Shown here: positions 24,557 to 31,940 of the stretch, one piece after another
Position numbering within the stretch: the stretch's first letter is position 1
Layout: each line of letters opens with the position of its first letter
IMG/VR virus record: IMGVR_UViG_3300035070_002626
Location: 1 to 64,000 of that record
Origin: a virus
Direction: 5' to 3' (one strand)
DNA length: 64,000 bases
Notes under the pieces: generated by a model
What the model was told of the DNA's origin: nothing
Databases searched by the model: none
Seen by the model: only the letters and a program-made list of their open reading frames with translations
Translations under genes and position numbers: made by a program

Positions 24557-24703
24557 CCTATTTTTTAAAGGTTCAATTGCTGCCGTTGCTTGACTGCGAT
24601 TCCAATTAAACTTCTTCATAGCATCAGCATATAGTTGTTCGTTGTCCTTGGATGCAACAATAAGTCCACGCAAGAAGTTATCTATATCAATCCAATTGTT
24701 CAT
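24542..24703 (-). CDS. Small protein, unknown
   Basis: A 53-residue frame (NNWIDIDNFLRGLIVASKD, then KKFNWNRSQATAAIEPLKN), helical and soluble. ATG 24703 overlaps the upstream gene's stop by 4 bp (ATGA), which supports translation. The last codons overlap the -35 of the tmRNA promoter. No family recognised. Confidence 0.6.
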   Translation of the reverse strand: MNNWIDIDNFLRGLIVASKDNEQLYADAMKKFNWNRSQATAAIEPLKNRLTNN

Positions 24704-25140
24704 GCTGGACCACACAATTCAAACCCATCGAGATATTGTTTATAACTAGCAGCATCACCAAGGTACAAATGTTTGAATCCTTCTTGTTTGTAATAAGCAC
24801 AAATATAGTGCAGACTGCGAATACCCAGTCGTATTTTAGGTTTATGATATGTCCAAGCAAATTGATTTGCAGCTACATTTTTTGTATTATACCGAAACAT
24901 CAATGTAAACCCTACCATTACTTCGTTATCGTAGTATGCAAATACATCTGACTGTGGGTACAAGTATTCGTCACTGAACAGTGGCATAACACTGGGAAAT
25001 TTCTTGTACTGACAGTATGAGATATAAATTTTGTCAAGTTCGTCTGTGTTAAATGCTCGTATTAATCGAACTTTTAAGTCTATTTGCTGTATAGCATCCG
25101 GGCTGTAATTAGTTTTGTCTAAATCAATTCTGGCATGCAT
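24700..25140 (-). CDS. GNAT-like protein, probable acyltransferase fold
   Basis: A 146-residue protein. VFAYYDNEVMVGFTLMFRY is a strand-turn-strand like GNAT motif C/D, and HYICAYYKQEGFKHLYLGDA resembles motif A/B with a final YKQYLDGFELCG, as in the ATE/GNAT C-terminal pattern. The acetyl-CoA pyrophosphate loop (Q/RxxGxG/A) is not clearly visible, so activity is doubtful. It is followed in overlap by the 53-aa gene. The assignment is by fold impression only. Confidence 0.6.
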   Translation of the reverse strand: MHARIDLDKTNYSPDAIQQIDLKVRLIRAFNTDELDKIYISYCQYKKFPSVMPLFSDEYLYPQSDVFAYYDNEVMVGFTLMFRYNTKNVAANQFAWTYHKPKIRLGIRSLHYICAYYKQEGFKHLYLGDAASYKQYLDGFELCGPA

Positions 25141-25149
25141 GTTATACGA

Positions 25150-25566
25150 TTACTTGGAGGTTATAAACTCTCCATCCTGTATTTTAAATACTTCTACTTC
25201 GTGCGCACCACTACGGATATAAGCACGACCACCGTCAATCATCTTGTCTTCAATTACTTTGTAATCATGTCGATGCTGACTGTAATGATATTTACCATCA
25301 GCTTCAATCATGCCAAATGCCAATGCTTCAATGGTGTCGGCATTAGCAATTATTACATTTCCAGTAGCGTGAGGGTTTTTGTATAACCCGAAATAGTGAT
25401 TACCATATTCAGGATGCGGAGTGGCACGATAATAAACATCAGCTGCATATGTAGCATTTTTGTTGGTTGCACTTGTGCAAACATATTTTACTGTTACATT
25501 GTCTTTTTCAGAGTAGAGCTTTTCTATTTTTGCTGTATCGAAGATTGGTTGATGTTGGATATCCAC
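25150..25566 (-). CDS. Conserved small protein, unknown
   Basis: A 138-residue protein. Start GTG 25566 has GGAG 7 nt upstream. The frame stays open to 25716, but that part is the wrong-frame shadow of the Lys-rich gene. The body has several beta-rich stretches (DVYYRATPHPEYGNHYFGLY, GNVIIANADTIEALAFG, GRAYIRSGAHEVEVFKI). No signal peptide or catalytic motif. No family recognised. Confidence 0.65.
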   Translation of the reverse strand: MDIQHQPIFDTAKIEKLYSEKDNVTVKYVCTSATNKNATYAADVYYRATPHPEYGNHYFGLYKNPHATGNVIIANADTIEALAFGMIEADGKYHYSQHRHDYKVIEDKMIDGGRAYIRSGAHEVEVFKIQDGEFITSK

Positions 25567-25582
25567 CGTGCCACTCCGGCTG

Positions 25583-25747
25583 TTATTTTTTAGTCTTCTT
25601 AGCAGGTGCTTTTTTAGCTGCTGGCTTCTTGGCCACTGGCTTCTTAGCAGGTGCTTTTTTAGCTGCTGGCTTCTTTTTAGCAGGTGCAGGTGCTTTTTTT
25701 CCAAAAACACTGGCAATTTTGCTTGATAGTTTTTTAATCATACTCAT
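25583..25747 (-). CDS. Lysine/alanine/proline-rich histone-H1-like protein
   Basis: A 54-residue protein. The head is SMIKKLSSKIASVFGKK, a short amphipathic helix; the rest is repeats of PAAKKAPAKK and PVAKK. This composition is that of bacterial H1-like/AlgP tails, which bind DNA through charge. ATG 25747 is preceded by GGAAAT about 8 nt away. A 36-bp perfect direct repeat in the DNA encodes the repeats. It may condense or mask phage or host DNA. Confidence 0.72.
   Translation of the reverse strand: MSMIKKLSSKIASVFGKKAPAPAKKKPAAKKAPAKKPVAKKPAAKKAPAKKTKK
25595..25675. repeat. 36-bp direct repeat within the Lys-rich gene
   Basis: Bases 25595-25630 and 25640-25675 are identical over 36 bp, separated by 9 bp. 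They encode the two AAKKAPAKK units; repeat number can change by slippage. Confidence 0.9.
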
Positions 25748-25789
25748 TTTTATTTCCTTGTATAGTATTACTATATTTAGTGCTGATTA

Positions 25790-25927
25790 TTATTCATCGT
25801 CATTAACTAAAAAGCATACTTTTACTACATTGCCTTTTTGTTTTTTAATAAGATACTCTAATCCATTGTCTTTGAATATTTTACGCAGATCTGCTGTACT
25901 GACTTCATTGAACGTTTGGGTACTCAT
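25790..25927 (-). CDS. Small protein, unknown
   Basis: A 45-residue frame (STQTFNEVSTADLRKIFKD, then KKQKGNVVKVCFLVNDDE). ATG 25927 overlaps the SWIM-finger gene's stop by 4 bp, a strong sign of translation. The helix-strand layout suggests a small nucleic-acid-related fold, but no family is recognised. Confidence 0.6.
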   Translation of the reverse strand: MSTQTFNEVSTADLRKIFKDNGLEYLIKKQKGNVVKVCFLVNDDE

Positions 25928-26127
25928 GCTGATAACTTTTCTTCTACAGATTTTATATGCTTGCATTTTTTAAAAGCTGGACAATCGCAAGTAAAGCCTT
26001 TGTCCAACATTTCTATATTATAGATGTTACCTTTGCTGCCAACAGCATTCCACACTGTGTTAACCAACCAATGCTTTTTAGTATTGATGATCTCACTGGT
26101 GTAAACTTTTGGACCAAACTTTGACAT
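25924..26127 (-). CDS. SWIM-type zinc-finger protein
   Basis: A 67-residue protein dominated by a SWIM finger: GFTCDCPAFKKCKHI (CxC-x5-CxH), preceded by the usual YTVSxx-like strand (WNAVGSKGNIYNIEML). SWIM domains bind DNA or proteins and occur in MuDR transposases, MEK kinases and SNF2 partners. Here the domain stands alone. A good sigma70 promoter (26151-26179) precedes it. It is followed by the 45-aa gene (ATGA). Confidence 0.83.
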   Translation of the reverse strand: MSKFGPKVYTSEIINTKKHWLVNTVWNAVGSKGNIYNIEMLDKGFTCDCPAFKKCKHIKSVEEKLSA

Positions 26128-26150
26128 ATTGCACCTCTATGTTATACGTT

Positions 26151-26179
26151 AATATAGCATATTAAAGACATGTTGTCAA
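26151..26179 (-). promoter_or_regulatory. Sigma70-type promoter for the SWIM gene
   Basis: TTGACA (26179-26174), 17-nt spacer, TATATT (26156-26151), about 24 bp before ATG 26127. Confidence 0.78.
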
Positions 26180-26181
26180 CC

Positions 26182-26424
26182 TTAATCGTAGCCTAGCACT
26201 GCAACTTTTTCACGTTCTTCTTCGTGTATTTCATTTAGCCTAAATTTGTAAGCTCGTTCAAACCCGTCCTCGTGCACAACATTTTCGTGATTACCCCAAA
26301 TTCTTTTGAAATATGAATCGTATAATTTTTTGATGGTTGTGTCTGATTCGGACTTGTCAATTAATTGGCCTTTGATGATCCAATTAAAACGGTTGGCTTC
26401 TTTACGTACATATGGACTGCACAT
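26182..26424 (-). CDS. Small charged protein, unknown
   Basis: An 80-residue protein, rich in charged and aromatic residues (KEANRFNWIIKGQLIDKSE, YDSYFKRIWGNHEN, AYKFRLNEIHEEEREK). Mostly helical. Its ATG has AGG in GGAAAGGTCCCACC about 8 nt upstream. No family recognised. It is divergent from the oxygenase at 26543. Confidence 0.6.
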   Translation of the reverse strand: MCSPYVRKEANRFNWIIKGQLIDKSESDTTIKKLYDSYFKRIWGNHENVVHEDGFERAYKFRLNEIHEEEREKVAVLGYD

Positions 26425-26542
26425 GGTGGGACCTTTCCTTGTTGTATTTGTATTTACAACGGTTCCGCAATGTTAGCGTAAACTTGCACAAGTTATACCT
26501 GTTTAATACTGAATAATAAATACAGCACAAAGGATTTTTACT

Positions 26543-27037
26543 GTGAAACTATACACCCCATTCCAACTGTTTACACCCGAAGAATGTGAGCAAATTATTA
26601 AAGATACAGAAGAACTTGCTGAAAGTGATGGTATTGCCGGGGGGAAATATAATACTAGTATAAGAAATAATAAAATATTTTGGATAGATTATAAAGATAT
26701 TGAAAAGTTACGCAATCTTATGATGGATATCGAGGATTACAATATATCCTGGATACAAGAACCTATCCAAATTTCTAAATATGAAAAAGAGCAGTACTAT
26801 CACTGGCACACAGACCAATCAGTGGATAAAAGAACTAGCTCTCGAATACTTACACTAACATGCACACTTCAAACAGCGCCAGGCGCACATTTTGAAACAA
26901 GAGATCATACATTCGATCTACAGCAAGGCGAAGCAGTTATTATTCCGTCAACTGCCGAACACAGGGCGCTACCGCCAACCAGTGGCACACGCTGGGCGGT
27001 AACTGTTTGGGGTATGGGTGATAATCCTAATTTATAA
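26543..27037 (+). CDS. 2-oxoglutarate/Fe(II)-dependent oxygenase (prolyl-4-hydroxylase-like)
   Basis: A 164-residue double-stranded beta-helix oxygenase. YYHWHTDQS supplies the HxD iron ligands (about residues 94-96), SSRILTLTCTL the next strand, and AEHRALPPTSGTRWAVTVW the distal His and the Arg that binds 2-oxoglutarate. FELRDH-like ETRDHTFDLQQGEAVIIPS matches the PKHD pattern. GTG 26543 is preceded by AAAGGA. One of few plus-strand genes, with TAATAAATAC about 20-30 bp upstream resembling a T4 late promoter. The substrate may be a protein or a small molecule. Confidence 0.88.
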   Translation: MKLYTPFQLFTPEECEQIIKDTEELAESDGIAGGKYNTSIRNNKIFWIDYKDIEKLRNLMMDIEDYNISWIQEPIQISKYEKEQYYHWHTDQSVDKRTSSRILTLTCTLQTAPGAHFETRDHTFDLQQGEAVIIPSTAEHRALPPTSGTRWAVTVWGMGDNPNL

Positions 27038-27041
27038 ATTT

Positions 27042-27128
27042 TGGAGTCAAGCCAGGGAATCGAACCCTGCCACAGCGGCGACTCGTGACGCCTAGTCGTG
27101 TCTATGCTGCTAGCAAACCTGCACTGAC
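27042..27128 (-). tRNA. tRNA-like element with normal T-arm and CCA but aberrant body
   Basis: The 3' half is a proper tRNA end: T-arm CAGGG-TTCGATT-CCCTG, acceptor strand GCTTGAC, T discriminator, encoded CCA. The 5' half is odd: GTCAG pairs only over five bases, a TGC...GCA D-like stem is out of place, and CGACT/AGTCG closes a 10-nt loop with no certain anticodon. A CC-GCTGT-GG variable arm follows. It is either a decayed tRNA or a deliberate tRNA mimic. Confidence 0.4.
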
Positions 27129-27308
27129 TTATTTTATTCTTTTCCAATGTAATTCGCCATCCAACGGTAAACGCCCTCTGTATTCTACACCCGTTTCGTC
27201 GTCAATTAGTCGCCACTTACTTGGGCACTTGGTAATTACGTTAAGTTCAACAGCTACATCAATAGCGGGTACTTCTGTACCGTCTTGTAAAGTTCTAGTC
27301 AAGCTCAT
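27129..27308 (-). CDS. Small beta-rich protein, unknown
   Basis: A 59-residue frame (SLTRTLQDGTEVPAIDVAVEL, then CPSKWRLIDDETGVEYRGRL). ATG 27308 has GGAGG 8 nt upstream, the strongest ribosome site nearby, and overlaps the kinase-like gene by 14 bp. The alternation suggests a small beta barrel. The stop abuts the tRNA-like element. No family recognised. Confidence 0.65.
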   Translation of the reverse strand: MSLTRTLQDGTEVPAIDVAVELNVITKCPSKWRLIDDETGVEYRGRLPLDGELHWKRIK

Positions 27309-27723
27309 TCTTTATCCTCCATCGTGCAATAACGTTAGTTAACACTGTTGGAGTGTCAGTGAACCATTTACTTACATGATAGTCACATTCCAGTGGTTCT
27401 TCGAACATTTTATTTGTATCGTCAAATCGACTCTCTTTGATGGTATCCATCCAAACTGTAAAGTCTGCATCAAACTCTAATCGAAACCTGCGAGTAGGAC
27501 AAACAAAGTCTGCCACAGCAATTTTGCCTGCCATAACAACACCATCTGCCAAGTGTCGCATACGTACTGCTTGACGCATACGCCCTATTGGTGTAAAATC
27601 CCAATCGTTGTAATGTTTACGCACTGCATCTGCATTGATATGCACACCACCAATTAAATCTGCAAATGGTTTTGCTAATGTAGTCTTGCCACTACCTGGC
27701 AATCCAAAAATTAAAATTTTCAT
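27295..27723 (-). CDS. APS-kinase-like P-loop kinase
   Basis: A 142-residue P-loop protein. Walker A is IFGLPGSGKTTLAKP (residues 4-18). HINADAVRKHYNDWDF matches the APS-kinase DGDxxR loop, and GRMRQAVRMRHLADGVV plus VADFVCPTRRFR follow the CysC order. Family members phosphorylate adenosine phosphosulfate, but this version is short and the DGDN signature is changed, so the target may be another small molecule. It lies in a cassette with an Asp/Asn-hydroxylase-like protein. Confidence 0.8.
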   Translation of the reverse strand: MKILIFGLPGSGKTTLAKPFADLIGGVHINADAVRKHYNDWDFTPIGRMRQAVRMRHLADGVVMAGKIAVADFVCPTRRFRLEFDADFTVWMDTIKESRFDDTNKMFEEPLECDYHVSKWFTDTPTVLTNVIARWRIKNELD

Positions 27724-27733
27724 ATTAAATAAA

Positions 27734-28456
27734 TTATGCCTGTTTAAAACTGTCCTCGATTAGATCTTTAATAGTGTGCAAGTTAGCACCAATATCTAAT
27801 ACCACTCTAGGCTCGTTGCTTCTGTTTAATACCCAATGGGCATATCTATAGTTATTAATCAAGTATGCATTGCGTTCAACAATTGGAAGATTTCCCCATT
27901 TATAAAAACCAAATTCATTGCCTTCACTCCATTTTAGAGGAATGTAAATTTTATTTAATGCACGGGCACCCTGGGTAGGATCAACGTGAGGGAAAAGATA
28001 TCCGCCTGGCGGCAACACATAAAAGTTAACAATGTTGATATCCTGGGGGTTTGGAAAAAGCTTCTCAACAAACTGTCTAATAGGGTGATCAACATTTAGT
28101 CGCCATTCAAATTTAAAGTCATTGCGGTGTAACATACACAGCCGGTCTTCGTCATTTGCTTTCTGTTTGTCTGCTGCAAATTTTACCCATGCATCCCAGT
28201 CTGCCGGGCCAAACAAAACTTGACCGTTCCATTCTTTGATTTGATAGTCAACCTCAATGTGTTCGTTGTCATTGGTAAACAGCCATTGCTGTCTCCAGTT
28301 GGTGCTTTGTTCTACTGCTTGGTCAAATACATTTTGATCAAACTCCGGGACATCAATGTTTAACTTGGTCCAAGGTACTCCGCTGTCTAGATAATGGTCA
28401 AGATCAAACTGGTTATTATTGCTTAGTTCTTCGATTAGTTTAGGGAATTTATGCAT
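27734..28456 (-). CDS. Aspartyl/asparaginyl beta-hydroxylase-like oxygenase
   Basis: A 240-residue 2OG/Fe(II) oxygenase. VNFYVLPPGGYLFPHVDPTQGARALNK holds the first His and the basic region that binds 2-oxoglutarate. YLINNYRYAHWVLNRSNEPRVVLDIG has the distal His and the Arg typical of Asp/Asn beta-hydroxylases and of RimK-side oxygenases. Substrates in this family are protein side chains or lipids and sugars. The start overlaps the upstream beta-sandwich gene by 8 bp, so the two are coupled and possibly enzyme and target. Confidence 0.83.
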   Translation of the reverse strand: MHKFPKLIEELSNNNQFDLDHYLDSGVPWTKLNIDVPEFDQNVFDQAVEQSTNWRQQWLFTNDNEHIEVDYQIKEWNGQVLFGPADWDAWVKFAADKQKANDEDRLCMLHRNDFKFEWRLNVDHPIRQFVEKLFPNPQDINIVNFYVLPPGGYLFPHVDPTQGARALNKIYIPLKWSEGNEFGFYKWGNLPIVERNAYLINNYRYAHWVLNRSNEPRVVLDIGANLHTIKDLIEDSFKQA

Positions 28457-28871
28457 CGTAACCGTCCATTAAAAACTTCCAAATTGGTGTTTTGATATCT
28501 AATTCAAATGTACCATTGTGATAAAACACGCTGCAAGGCTGATAGTAATCAGGTGGCAAAAATTCTCTATAAAAATTTTCATCATAGCAAGGAAAGTACT
28601 TTCCTTTGTAAAAATGATGTTGTAGATTTATGTCGTCTATTACTACTTTTACAAGTTCCACAAATGTGTCTTTTTCAGAATCGGGTATGTGTACTTTGTC
28701 AAAAAATTGTATTCTCAATTGATCAATTGGCGAAAAATCAATCTCAGTTGTTACTGTAAACTTTCCGTCTTGTACTGAATCATATTCTGTAGTGTTGTTG
28801 TGTCTATTAGAAACGCTGATTTTAGGATCGCCGCCAGCAACTGATCCTATAAATTCTAATTCAACCTTCAT
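28449..28871 (-). CDS. Beta-sandwich-like protein (family member 1)
   Basis: A 140-residue protein, start ATG 28871 (GGGAG 8 nt upstream). The longer frame to 28958 begins TTG without a ribosome site. It opens KVELEFIGSVAGGDPKISVSN, shows strands FTVTTEIDF, LRIQFFDKV, VELVKVVIDD, and ends with aromatic IWKFLMDGYD. Three other proteins here have the same plan (30572, 33488, 63316), probably a jelly-roll/CBM-like fold. It may be a carbohydrate-binding or virion decoration protein. Coupled to the Asp/Asn-hydroxylase-like gene. Confidence 0.62.
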   Translation of the reverse strand: MKVELEFIGSVAGGDPKISVSNRHNNTTEYDSVQDGKFTVTTEIDFSPIDQLRIQFFDKVHIPDSEKDTFVELVKVVIDDINLQHHFYKGKYFPCYDENFYREFLPPDYYQPCSVFYHNGTFELDIKTPIWKFLMDGYDA

Positions 28872-29037
28872 AATTAACTCCCGCTGTGCATTAATCCTAT
28901 TAGTAAAGGATAGCAGTTTTGTGTCTTGCTCAGGACACTCTGGGCACCATTTGCTCAATTGTTTTACAAGAGGAACAAAACCCTATATGTGTAAGCTAAC
29001 CGTGGGCTTATACGAGCGTATTAAGTCGCTACACTAT

Positions 29038-29121
<84 letters not shown>

Positions 29122-29130
29122 ATGTATTAC

Positions 29131-29158
29131 ATTATATACTATCTACTTATAGTGTCAA
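29131..29158 (-). promoter_or_regulatory. Sigma70-type promoter for tRNA-Leu
   Basis: TTGACA (29158-29153), 16-nt spacer, TATAAT (29136-29131), 10 bp before the tRNA 5' end. Confidence 0.8.
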
Positions 29159-29193
29159 TCCTGCTCGGTTAAAAAAACTCTACAATACATAAC

Positions 29194-29424
29194 TTATTCC
29201 GGAATTGTTTTATATGTTCCTTCGGTGCTACTATATGCAAGTATTAATTTTTCCCACTGCCTGTCCGACATTTCAATCACTGATACCCACACATCATCGT
29301 CATTAATGGCTTGTGTAATTAACACTGATTCCTCTCCAAAATACATTTTTACATCTTGAAACTCACCTTGTGAGTCCAGTACTGTAACAACGGTTTCGTC
29401 AAACTCTTCTTCGACTGTGAACAT
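29194..29424 (-). CDS. Small acidic protein, unknown
   Basis: A 76-residue acidic beta-rich protein (MFTVEEEFDETVVTVLD, VKMYFGEESVLITQAIND, WVSVIEMSDRQWEKLILAY). No family recognised. It sits alone between tRNA-Leu and tRNA-Arg and is probably co-transcribed with tRNA-Arg from the promoter at 29534-29562. Confidence 0.65.
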   Translation of the reverse strand: MFTVEEEFDETVVTVLDSQGEFQDVKMYFGEESVLITQAINDDDVWVSVIEMSDRQWEKLILAYSSTEGTYKTIPE

Positions 29425-29443
29425 TTTTACTTGCGTCCTAAAT

Positions 29444-29520
29444 TGGCGATCTCTGCAGGATTCGAACCTGCGACCTAGTGCTTAGAAGGCACTTGCTCTA
29501 TCCAGCTGAGCTAAGAGACC
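29444..29520 (-). tRNA. tRNA-Arg (TCT)
   Basis: Acceptor GGTCTCT/AGAGATC, D-arm AGCTCAGCTGGATAGAGC, anticodon stem AGTGC/GCACT around CTTCTAA (TCT), T-arm GCAGGTTCGAATCCTGC, discriminator G, encoded CCA (29446-29444). Reads AGA/AGG codons. Confidence 0.95.
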
Positions 29521-29533
29521 ATGTTATAATAAT

Positions 29534-29562
29534 AGTATATGATATAGTGTTACTGTTGTCAA
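29534..29562 (-). promoter_or_regulatory. Sigma70-type promoter for tRNA-Arg
   Basis: TTGACA (29562-29557), 17-nt spacer, TATACT (29539-29534), 14 bp before the tRNA. The -35 overlaps the stop codon of amidinotransferase 2. Confidence 0.82.
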
Positions 29563-30575
29563 CCTAAATAATCGATACACCCATCAGTGTCTCTATTCAA
29601 CTCATTTGTTAGGCAGGTCATGCCTTGGTTGAAAAAATGAGAATATGTAAAATCAACAAAAATTACTTCAATTTGATACTTGTTAAACTGATCTAGTAGG
29701 TATTGATTGTTTTTGTAATGGCTGTACATCATAACAGTGTTAGTGTCAAGACTTAATGTATTAACTGCTAGAACCGTGTTAGCAAAGTCATCGTCTTGAA
29801 TTTTATCGTCTACTAAAGTCTGAGGTAGACTCAACGATTTATCATGATCGGGATTAACATGAATGATATCCCAATTTCTAAAGTATTCTGGCAAGCTTTC
29901 TTTGCTATGATAAGTGAGCAACAGCCCTGGTCTCAGTATAGACAAATGACTATCCAAATGCCCACTAAAAACATTTTTATCCAACTGATGATATCGATAG
30001 TCTGGGTACATTGCTTGTAGCCATTGGCGCCCTAGTTCATTATGGCTTCCGCACCCGCTAACAAATATGTCTTTTCCGTACCTTAAAATTGCAGCACCGT
30101 CTAATATCGGATCTTGTTCTACTACAATGTCGTCATAGTCAACTTCTATGTTTTTGTAATCATGTCTGGGCAACGGCATGTTAAGCCAACGTGCGCCGCT
30201 TTGGAGTTTTTCAATTAGCAAATCTCTCCAGTAGTAAGTTTCAAACGTTCTTTCTTTTTGCCAACTAGCTGACTCAATAATGTCGTTGCCCATAACTAAA
30301 AACACATCTCTCGGGGTTAATGGTATTTTTGTTCCCATGCTATCCCAATAAGGAGTGCAAACTTGTGTGTTGTTAATACTAACCGGGCGATGAACTTTAA
30401 TATTCCTTGATTCAAGGATTTTTTGTATCTGATTGAGTTCTTTTTTTGTTTTGTTAAAAATATGAGTAAGTCTTGGGCGTTGTGCAGCATCGCAAAAATC
30501 TATCACATTGTGATCAACATCACCTAACATTATTTCTTTAACTGTGTCAAATGTATTAAACGAGTTTATTGTCAT
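29559..30575 (-). CDS. Amidinotransferase (copy 2, divergent)
   Basis: A 338-residue GATM/StrB-type protein. It begins INSFNTFDTVKEIMLGD, has GHLDSHLSILRPG (catalytic His region) and NQGMTCLTNELNRD, where the Cys aligns with the amidinotransferase nucleophile. It is only distantly related to copy 1 and ends in an acidic DGCIDYLG. ATG 30575 overlaps the upstream beta-sandwich gene by 4 bp; an upstream TTG start is rejected. The two copies probably act on different acceptors. Arginine is the likely amidino donor, by family knowledge. Confidence 0.83.
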   Translation of the reverse strand: MTINSFNTFDTVKEIMLGDVDHNVIDFCDAAQRPRLTHIFNKTKKELNQIQKILESRNIKVHRPVSINNTQVCTPYWDSMGTKIPLTPRDVFLVMGNDIIESASWQKERTFETYYWRDLLIEKLQSGARWLNMPLPRHDYKNIEVDYDDIVVEQDPILDGAAILRYGKDIFVSGCGSHNELGRQWLQAMYPDYRYHQLDKNVFSGHLDSHLSILRPGLLLTYHSKESLPEYFRNWDIIHVNPDHDKSLSLPQTLVDDKIQDDDFANTVLAVNTLSLDTNTVMMYSHYKNNQYLLDQFNKYQIEVIFVDFTYSHFFNQGMTCLTNELNRDTDGCIDYLG

Positions 30576-31111
30576 CTTTTTTCCCAAGGGTTGTTTGCAT
30601 TCTCGTCAAGGAATACCCAGTCTTCTTTGCTGCTAAGTATTTTTGATATAGGTGATTCTTTGTCAAATTTACTTTTCCAATCGTATCCTGCTGCAAATTT
30701 AAAAATTATTTGACCAAACCATCCAAACGTATTTCCATTGATGCCATATATAATATCTAAATAATGTTCCTGCTCGTCTTCGGTTAACTCATTCCACCAT
30801 TCTTGGTTTAGTATAGGTCTATAATCTGCATTATAAAAATTCAACCAAGCATTGTTGATCAAAATTGAATTTATTTTTAAATATTTGTGCTGTGCTTCTA
30901 CATTTCCTGAAAATTCAAAACAGATTGTGTTTTGCTCAGACTCAACATACTCGTTGTAAAATCTTATTGTTTCGCTGTGCACCACGCCTGGCGAGTATAC
31001 TTTTTCAAACATCACTGAATCATTAATGCTTACTTTGATTAAAACATCTGTGTTCTCATGATATACTTCGATTGGTATGCTATGTGAAAAAATCAATGAT
31101 CGGTTATTCAT
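30572..31111 (-). CDS. Beta-sandwich-like protein (family member 2)
   Basis: A 179-residue protein: strands SLIFSHSIPIEVYHEN, VLIKVSINDSVMFEK, ETIRFYNEYV, NTICFEFSG, then KYLKINSILINNAWLNFYN, NGNTFGWFGQIIFKF. The order matches members at 28449 and 33488, with a shared FG-x-NG-like turn. No signal peptide. It overlaps the amidinotransferase start (ATGA), so the pair is made in equal amounts. A binding or scaffold protein for the modifying enzyme is my inference. Confidence 0.6.
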   Translation of the reverse strand: MNNRSLIFSHSIPIEVYHENTDVLIKVSINDSVMFEKVYSPGVVHSETIRFYNEYVESEQNTICFEFSGNVEAQHKYLKINSILINNAWLNFYNADYRPILNQEWWNELTEDEQEHYLDIIYGINGNTFGWFGQIIFKFAAGYDWKSKFDKESPISKILSSKEDWVFLDENANNPWEKR

Positions 31112-31136
31112 ATCGTTCTTCGTCCTGCACATGTGT

Positions 31137-31211
31137 TGGAGCGGGTGATGAGATTCGAACTCACGACAACTTCGTTGGCAACGAAGAGCTCTACCACTGA
31201 GCTACACCCGC
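31137..31211 (-). tRNA. tRNA-Gly (GCC)
   Basis: Acceptor GCGGGTG/CACCCGC, D-arm AGCTCAGTGGTAGAGC, anticodon stem CTTCG/CGAAG around TTGCCAA (GCC), T-arm GTGAGTTCGAATCTCAT, discriminator T, encoded CCA (31139-31137). Confidence 0.95.
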
Positions 31212-31223
31212 TTGTAGTATTAG

Positions 31224-31940
31224 TTATACTGTATCTACTTGTTCGGTTAAAATTCTAAAAGTGTCGTTCCAGTCAGCAACTTTGTATGATTTGCCTCTGT
31301 TTTGTTCAGCTATTGCATCTGCTAAAGGGGCGTCATTGCCGCCGGGGAAAATCGCATCACCAAAAAAATGTAGTTCGTCAGTGTCGGCAAAATCAACTAA
31401 TATCTGACTTTTGTTATTGCCTTTTGGTGCAATATCTAATCCTGTTTCCCCACCTGATGTAGCAAGTAACTCTGGAAACATTAAGTTAAATGATTTAACA
31501 ATCCTAGCACGTTCACGTTGTGCTTTATCCCATGTAACGTATAATGCACGTTCGGTTAAACTAGCGTTACGACCTACTACACTAAAGTTTACCATACCAG
31601 ATCGTTCTTCGATGTGATTGCCAGTGCGTACTGGAAATTTACTTTCGTACTCACAACTGTCTAAGAAATACCTGGCAAGATCGGGTAACCTCCAATTACT
31701 AGTACGAACATTTTTATCGCCTTGCCACACATCACTACCAGAACATTGGTAAACACGCTGACATTTGTGGTAAATGTACTCGCCAATTTGTTCGACAGTT
31801 TTAGGTTTGTCGCTCCCAGTGACAAGATACACAAGATTGTTTTCACAAAACTTGCTAAACCACACAGCAAATTGTTTGTCCATGTGCTGCCTGCTATCAG
31901 TAAGTGTACCGTCTACATCAAATATGTACTTTTTTGCCAT
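31224..31940 (-). CDS. Eukaryotic-type phosphomannomutase (HAD superfamily)
   Basis: A 238-residue HAD protein of the PMM2 type, which converts mannose-6-phosphate and mannose-1-phosphate for GDP-mannose. KKYIFDVDGTLTDSR (residues 3-17) is HAD motif I, with the nucleophile and acid Asp pair. The PMM2-specific blocks are RTGNHIEERSGMVNFSVVGR, then SGGETGLDIAPKGNNKSQIL and HFFGDAIFPGGNDAPL. Bacteria normally use the unrelated ManB/AlgC type, so this is probably a transferred gene. It lies between tRNA-Gly and carbamoyltransferase 2 (23 bp overlap). GDP-mannose supply to a glycan is the likely role. Confidence 0.88.
   Translation of the reverse strand: MAKKYIFDVDGTLTDSRQHMDKQFAVWFSKFCENNLVYLVTGSDKPKTVEQIGEYIYHKCQRVYQCSGSDVWQGDKNVRTSNWRLPDLARYFLDSCEYESKFPVRTGNHIEERSGMVNFSVVGRNASLTERALYVTWDKAQRERARIVKSFNLMFPELLATSGGETGLDIAPKGNNKSQILVDFADTDELHFFGDAIFPGGNDAPLADAIAEQNRGKSYKVADWNDTFRILTEQVDTV

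Noticed and set aside
25567-25716. N-terminal extension of the 138-aa protein (Leu/Lys/His-rich)
   Set aside because: It is the wrong-frame reading of the Lys/Ala/Pro-rich gene at 25583-25747; GTG 25566 with GGAG is a better start.
25467-25973. Plus-strand hydrophobic 168-aa frame rich in AGAFLAAGF
   Set aside because: Antisense shadow of the Lys-rich repeats; no ribosome site and opposite to all local genes.
28872-28958. Cys-containing N-terminal extension (WCPECPEQ) of the beta-sandwich gene
   Set aside because: Begins with TTG lacking a ribosome site; ATG 28871 has GGGAG. The CPEC resemblance to the 26-aa peptide is noted but could be chance.
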